Positions 21,047 through 24,589 of a DNA stretch of 24,589 nucleotides are shown here, piece by piece. Each line of letters opens with the position of its first letter. Position 1 is the stretch's first letter. The position numbers were made by a program, and so were the translations under genes. The notes beneath the pieces were generated by a model. It ran no database searches, had not been told where the DNA came from, and saw only the letters and a list, made by a program, of their open reading frames with translations. This DNA comes from JADLEX01 sp964586775 (GTDB lineage Bacteria > Lernaellota > Lernaellaia > JACKCT01), in NCBI GenBank assembly GCA_964586775.1, contig CAZPJD010000096.1:1-24589 (forward strand), given 5' to 3'.

Positions 21047-22972
21047 TCAGCAGCCGCAGCAGCCGTCCGAGTCATCGTCCGACTCACCCGAGCCTTCGTC
21101 GGCCGCATCGTCGTCCGTCACGTCGTCATCCGCGTCATCGTCGGGCAGCGTGTCGTCGTCGCCGTCATCGTCGTCCGCATCGTCATCGGTCGGTGGAGGC
21201 GGAATCATCGTGACGACGAGGGCCACATCGCGCGCGAAGTCGGGCAGCGTAACTGCGATTTCGCCCTCGCCCCACGCAATCGCGTCCGCCGTCAGATCCG
21301 TCCACGCGCCGTCCCACGTGTCGAAGAGCTTCGCCGAGACCTCGAAGCCCGCCGCGTCGATCGGCCCGGTCGGTTCGGGCAGACGCACGGTAGCGCCCGC
21401 CACCACCGGCGGGTCTTCCATCGGCCCCCACCAGTCGCTGCGCCAATCGTGAACCCACGCCCAAATCGCCGCGCCGCCGCCGCCGTAGTTGCGCCGCGCG
21501 TAGGACTCCAGGTGCATGTCGCCCGCCGCCGCGAGAACCTGCGCGAAGCCGTCAAACTCCGCCACGCGCACCGTTTGCAGAAACGTCCTCGGCGCCGCGT
21601 TCAGACCCCACAAATCGTTCGGCTCGATGTAGTTGTCCCACCACCAGTTCATCGCGCCGCCCGCATGGCCGTTTGCCAGCGCCGACCAGATGCCGTTGTG
21701 GATGTTGACGCCGATCGTGTCGCGCTCGTGGGCCACGCCCTGAAAGTCCACGCCGAACTCCGACAGCAGCAGCGGGACGCCCCGTTCGAAATACAGCGAC
21801 TTGAACCACGGGATCAGCCAGGAGCCGTAGGTGTACATATGGCGGTTGTTGAAGTCCCACGTGCCCAGATCGAAACCGGGTAACGGCACGGGCGAACCGT
21901 AGCTGGTCGTCACCATGTGATCGGTCGGGTCGAGGGCGCGGATGCGCTCGGCCGCGTCGCGCGCCCACGGGTTCATCAGCGGCGACCCGACGCCGAGGAT
22001 CAAGTCGGCCTCGTTCCACAGCTCCCACGCGAAGACCGAGCGATACGCGTGATACCGCGCGACGATGTAGCGGTGCAGCTTGCGCGCGTAGGCGAGCGCG
22101 TCCTCGTTCGTGAAATATTCCGCGCTCGACGCGCACGGCCCGCCGTTCGCCGCGTTGTACGGATTCTGGGCCCAGCTCGACCACGCCGAGGACTCGAACT
22201 GGCTGTGCTGGTGCAGCACGAGCTGGATGTAGACGCCGAGCGACTCGGCATATTCGAAGATCGTGTCGAGCTTCGCGCCGACCGGCTGGCTGTAACGCCC
22301 GAGGCCCTCGTAGTAGCCCGTCCAGTGATAGTCGCCCCACTCCAGCGTGAGACCTTGACCGAAGTGCGTCAGCCATAGGCGCGTCCAGTCGCCGCCGCCG
22401 CCGACCAACGCGTCGAGGTAATCCTCGTAGGCATACGACCCGGAATCCTCGCGCACCCAATCGATGTTGAATCCCAGCGGCACGTAGGCGTCACCGCCGT
22501 CGATCTGGAACGTGGCGGGATTCTTGTCGCTGACGCGCGCGAACCCCGTGTGGAGCGGCGGGTGCGCGAGGATCGCGATCGGTCCCCACGTGTCCTCGCC
22601 GTCCGTGTCGATCGCACGGATGAGCCCCGTGTACGAGCCCGGCTCCAGCGGCGCAAAGCGCGCGCGAAACCCCCCGGCTCCCGTCGAGGTCCACTTCTCC
22701 AGGTCGCCGTCCAGCGAGCGCTCGAAAGGCTCGAACCAAAATGCGGGAACGACGATCGTGTCGCCGCCCGGCGTATCGAGTTCGAGATTCACCTCGATCT
22801 CGTCGGGGTCGTACGGGTTGGCGTAGGCGTAGGCGTCGGCGAGCGCGATCGAAAACTCGACGCGGTCGTAGAGATCGAGCTCGATCGCCGAGGGCGTGAC
22901 ATCGTCGATCGAAGCCGCGTGGGCCGTGCCCGCCAGCAGCAACCCCACCAGGAAACTAATTCGAATGGCCAT
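21047..22972 (-). CDS. Secreted GH5-like glycoside hydrolase with Asp linker and C-terminal Cys cluster
   Basis: A 641-residue exported enzyme. Residues 1-19 are a signal peptide (ending TAHA). Residues ~28-135 look like an Ig-like DUF5060 domain (VELDLYDRVEFSIAL-type start, EPGSYTGLIRA). Residues ~150-510 are a TIM-barrel hydrolase: PLGFNIDW, general acid/base Glu321 in FAWELWNEAD, nucleophile Glu405 in LLLSEFGVD, and GGAMNWWWDNY. This is the GH5/clan-A pattern, so beta-glucan, mannan or similar polysaccharide is the likely substrate, unproven. A beta domain follows (DFARDVALVVTMIPPPP), then residues 595-636 rich in DDD units, and the chain ends SDGCCGC. No transmembrane helix or basic tail follows. 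The start overlaps the upstream DUF1295 gene by 17 nt; the RBS is weak. Confidence 0.88.
   Translation of the reverse strand: MAIRISFLVGLLLAGTAHAASIDDVTPSAIELDLYDRVEFSIALADAYAYANPYDPDEIEVNLELDTPGGDTIVVPAFWFEPFERSLDGDLEKWTSTGAGGFRARFAPLEPGSYTGLIRAIDTDGEDTWGPIAILAHPPLHTGFARVSDKNPATFQIDGGDAYVPLGFNIDWVREDSGSYAYEDYLDALVGGGGDWTRLWLTHFGQGLTLEWGDYHWTGYYEGLGRYSQPVGAKLDTIFEYAESLGVYIQLVLHQHSQFESSAWSSWAQNPYNAANGGPCASSAEYFTNEDALAYARKLHRYIVARYHAYRSVFAWELWNEADLILGVGSPLMNPWARDAAERIRALDPTDHMVTTSYGSPVPLPGFDLGTWDFNNRHMYTYGSWLIPWFKSLYFERGVPLLLSEFGVDFQGVAHERDTIGVNIHNGIWSALANGHAGGAMNWWWDNYIEPNDLWGLNAAPRTFLQTVRVAEFDGFAQVLAAAGDMHLESYARRNYGGGGAAIWAWVHDWRSDWWGPMEDPPVVAGATVRLPEPTGPIDAAGFEVSAKLFDTWDGAWTDLTADAIAWGEGEIAVTLPDFARDVALVVTMIPPPPTDDDADDDDGDDDTLPDDDADDDVTDDDAADEGSGESDDDSDGCCGC
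21065..21190 (-). repeat. Asp-triplet coding repeat, glycoside hydrolase
   Basis: This tract encodes residues ~595-636: irregular DDD units broken by TLP, VT and AA, then an EGSGES segment before the final DDDSDGCCGC. It is shorter and less regular than the other three Asp tracts, but has the same position relative to a terminal cysteine group as in the Thr/Asp-rich protein. Confidence 0.88.
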
Positions 22973-23768
22973 CCGAAGGACTCGATTGTTTGGGAAACCA
23001 CGGCACGAACGCGCTGGTGCGCCGGACGTAGTCGGTATAACCCGGGCGCGTCGCGCGCAGGCGCGGCTCGAGCATCGGCACGCCCGAAACGCGCACCAGC
23101 AGCACGGTGACGATGATCGGGCTGACGATGGTCAACGGACCGAACGGCGCGCTGGCGCACAGCAGCCAAAGACCCCACCAGATGAGGCATTCGCCGAAGT
23201 AGTTGGGATGGCGCGACCATCGCCACAGACCGGTATCGAGCACGCGCTCGCGATTTTCAGGCTTCGCGCGAAACTCCGCGAGCTGCTGGTCGGCGGTCAT
23301 CTCGATGATGAGACCGGCGGCGAAGACGAGCAGGCCGAGGCCGTCGATCCAGCCGAGTCGCGCGGGGCCGTCGGCCGTCTGAACCATCCAGACCGGCAAT
23401 GCGATCACCCACATCAGCGTGCCCAGCAGCGCGAAGACGATGAAGAAACTCTTCCACCAGAAGGCATCGCCGAATTTTTCGCGCATCGCACGGTAGCGCG
23501 GGTCTTCACCCTGCCCCACGGAACGCAGCGCGATGTGCCACGCGAGACGAAGTCCCCAGAACCCCACCAGCATCAGCACCAGAAACCGACGGGGGGCATA
23601 GCCATGGGAGAGGATGTTCGCGATCGACGCGATCATGACGAAGCCGAGGCCCCAGAACGTGTCGACGATGCTCGCATCTCGGCGGATCACGCTCGCGATC
23701 CACACGCCGAACATGAGCGCGACGACGGACGCGGCGGTGGCTGCAGCGACGATCACGAGTTCCGTCAT
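22956..23768 (-). CDS. DUF1295/steroid 5-alpha-reductase-like membrane protein
   Basis: A 270-residue inner-membrane protein with about six to seven helices. The ATG at 23768 has AGAGGA ~8 nt upstream; a start at 23804 would add 12 polar residues. The family signature DTGLWRWSRHPNYFGE is at residues 178-193, followed by WWGLWL; an RDASIVDTFWG segment lies near the N-terminus and YVRRTSAFVPW at the C-terminus. DUF1295 members are related to 3-oxo-5-alpha-steroid 4-dehydrogenases and isoprenylcysteine methyltransferases, and the R..RHPNYFGE region forms the cofactor-binding part. The substrate here is unknown. It overlaps the start of the glycoside hydrolase gene by 17 nt, so the two may be co-transcribed, though functions look unrelated. 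Confidence 0.88.
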   Translation of the reverse strand: MTELVIVAAATAASVVALMFGVWIASVIRRDASIVDTFWGLGFVMIASIANILSHGYAPRRFLVLMLVGFWGLRLAWHIALRSVGQGEDPRYRAMREKFGDAFWWKSFFIVFALLGTLMWVIALPVWMVQTADGPARLGWIDGLGLLVFAAGLIIEMTADQQLAEFRAKPENRERVLDTGLWRWSRHPNYFGECLIWWGLWLLCASAPFGPLTIVSPIIVTVLLVRVSGVPMLEPRLRATRPGYTDYVRRTSAFVPWFPKQSSPSDGHSN

Positions 23769-23869
23769 GCGTTCGTCCTCTTGCGATTTTCCGGGTTCGG
23801 GCAAGAAGATATTAGCCGCGCGGCGTGTCCGATGCCAAGCAAATCCACCCGCGAGGTTTGGCTGCCACC

Positions 23870-23903
23870 AAAAAAGATCGACCGGCGGTTTTCACCGCCG
23901 GTC
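23870..23903 (-). terminator. Intrinsic terminator of the SdrD-like surface protein gene
   Basis: On the minus strand GACCGGCGGT-GAAA-ACCGCCGGTC forms a perfect 10-bp stem with a GAAA (GNRA) tetraloop. It is followed by GATC and six T residues. It begins 47 nt after the stop of the right-edge gene and lies before the DUF1295 gene, so it separates the two transcripts. It is the clearest Rho-independent terminator in the window. Confidence 0.88.
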
Positions 23904-23950
23904 GTTTGCCCCAGGAATGTCGGGGCGTGGGTGTTCGCCAGTCTCCGTGA

Positions 23951-24589
23951 TTACCGGCGATGGCACCCTTCGCGTTCCTCGCACGTGACTTCCATTCCCC
24001 ACCCGTTGTTGATCGCGTCGGCCGTCTCGTTGGCCCAGCCGAGGTTGACGCGCGACAGGATCGCCTGTTCGAGCTGGGCGGCCACCTCGCCCACCGTCTC
24101 GGCGTCCGTGTAGCGATCGAGGTCGATTTCGGTGTTCATCGCGAGACCCGCCTGGAAGCCCAGACCCTCGCGCAGTTCATACGCGGCCAGGTTCAGCAAA
24201 AAGCCCGCGTACTGCTTCTTCGCCCGGTCGAGCGCGCTGCGGCTGCAACCCGATTCCAGAGCCCGCGCAAAGTCGCTGTACGACGCGAACACGTCGGTGT
24301 ACGTCAGGGCCACGGTCACGATCGCCTGGATCTCGGTGCGGCTGTACTTGGCCGCGCGGCTCTGCTCGATCTGCTGCTTCCAGAAACCGATCGTCTTGGG
24401 GCACACGAACGCCGGAGGCTCTTCGTCGCACACGCCCAGACCGAAGTCCGCATCGGTCACGTCGGTTTCCGACATCCCCACCGCGATTTCCTCGCCAGTG
24501 GTCAGGTGCAGACCCTCGGGAACGTACGCCGGGTCCAAAAACGCCACGAAGCAGAAGCTCGACAGCGACGGAATGCTGTAATAGCCCGG
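23951..24589 (-). CDS. Surface/exported protein with SdrD-B-like module, 3' part only
   Basis: An open frame that runs off the right edge; 212 residues of the C-terminus are visible, and the true start lies outside. The first ~55 residues (PGYYSIPSLSSF at the edge, then PEGLHLTTGEEIAVGMSETDVTDADFGLG) match the last strands of an SdrD-B/Cna-B-like beta-sandwich as found in large adhesin or stalk proteins. A CPKTIGFWKQQ segment follows; a KTIGFWK/KTIGYWK motif often follows such modules in bacterial exported proteins. The remaining ~150 residues are helical (YSRTEIQAIVTVAL, KKQYAGFLLNLAAYELREGL, EVAAQLEQAILSRVN) and end VTCEEREGCHRR. No Asp linker is visible in this part. A GTG at 24547 is in frame, but translation clearly continues upstream of it. 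Role inferred: cell-surface or extracellular matrix protein. Confidence 0.7.
   Translation of the reverse strand, partial: PGYYSIPSLSSFCFVAFLDPAYVPEGLHLTTGEEIAVGMSETDVTDADFGLGVCDEEPPAFVCPKTIGFWKQQIEQSRAAKYSRTEIQAIVTVALTYTDVFASYSDFARALESGCSRSALDRAKKQYAGFLLNLAAYELREGLGFQAGLAMNTEIDLDRYTDAETVGEVAAQLEQAILSRVNLGWANETADAINNGWGMEVTCEEREGCHRR

Overview
The window looks like chromosomal DNA of a GC-rich, didermic bacterium of deltaproteobacterial or Myxococcota-like type. This rests on the high GC, OM-lipoprotein signals, an lptM-lysA pair, and secreted proteins built around long Asp-triplet linkers. I recall such linkers from uncultured deltaproteobacterium-like MAGs (for example Lernaellota-type lineages), but the lineage call is an inference. 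No rRNA, tRNA, IS element, integrase or CRISPR array was seen. Most genes lie on the minus strand.

Layout: (1) 179-1904, two tandem paralogous lipoproteins, each with a lipid anchor, an Asp-rich linker and a jelly-roll-like domain. (2) 1965-3663, a small Cys-rich protein, a Dabb-domain protein and carA. (3) 3840-9004, a sugar/envelope region: an EamA transporter, a GT-C-like membrane glycosyltransferase, an SpsF-type cytidylyltransferase with an extra C-terminal half-domain, and a divergent PseG-like protein that lacks the family histidine and is translationally coupled to an unknown protein. (4) 9301-10425, an exported protein with a Thr block, an Asp block and a Cys-rich C-terminus. (5) 10606-12290, lysA and an LptM-like lipoprotein. 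(6) 12393-18237, acetate/CoA energy metabolism: an ADP-forming acyl-CoA synthetase coupled to a BioD-like/DRTGG protein, and a CoA-transferase-GNAT fusion. An AbrB/RelE-type toxin-antitoxin pair with its own promoter sits between them. (7) 18358-20910, a BsuBI/PstI-type type II restriction-modification pair of visibly lower GC, probably acquired. (8) 21047-24589, a secreted GH5-like glycoside hydrolase ending in an Asp linker and a Cys cluster, a DUF1295 membrane protein, a terminator, and the 3' end of a surface protein with an SdrD-B-like module.

The most interesting theme is a shared exported-protein architecture. Four proteins in 23 kb carry Asp-triplet linkers, and in every one the linker lies between the folded domain and a terminal cysteine. 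In two the cysteine is the N-terminal lipidated Cys; in the other two it is a C-terminal Cys cluster ending the chain (ECGGCSC and GCCGC). I infer a common spacer-plus-anchor logic with two topologies. The C-terminal form could be an undescribed surface-sorting or attachment signal without the usual transmembrane helix and basic tail.
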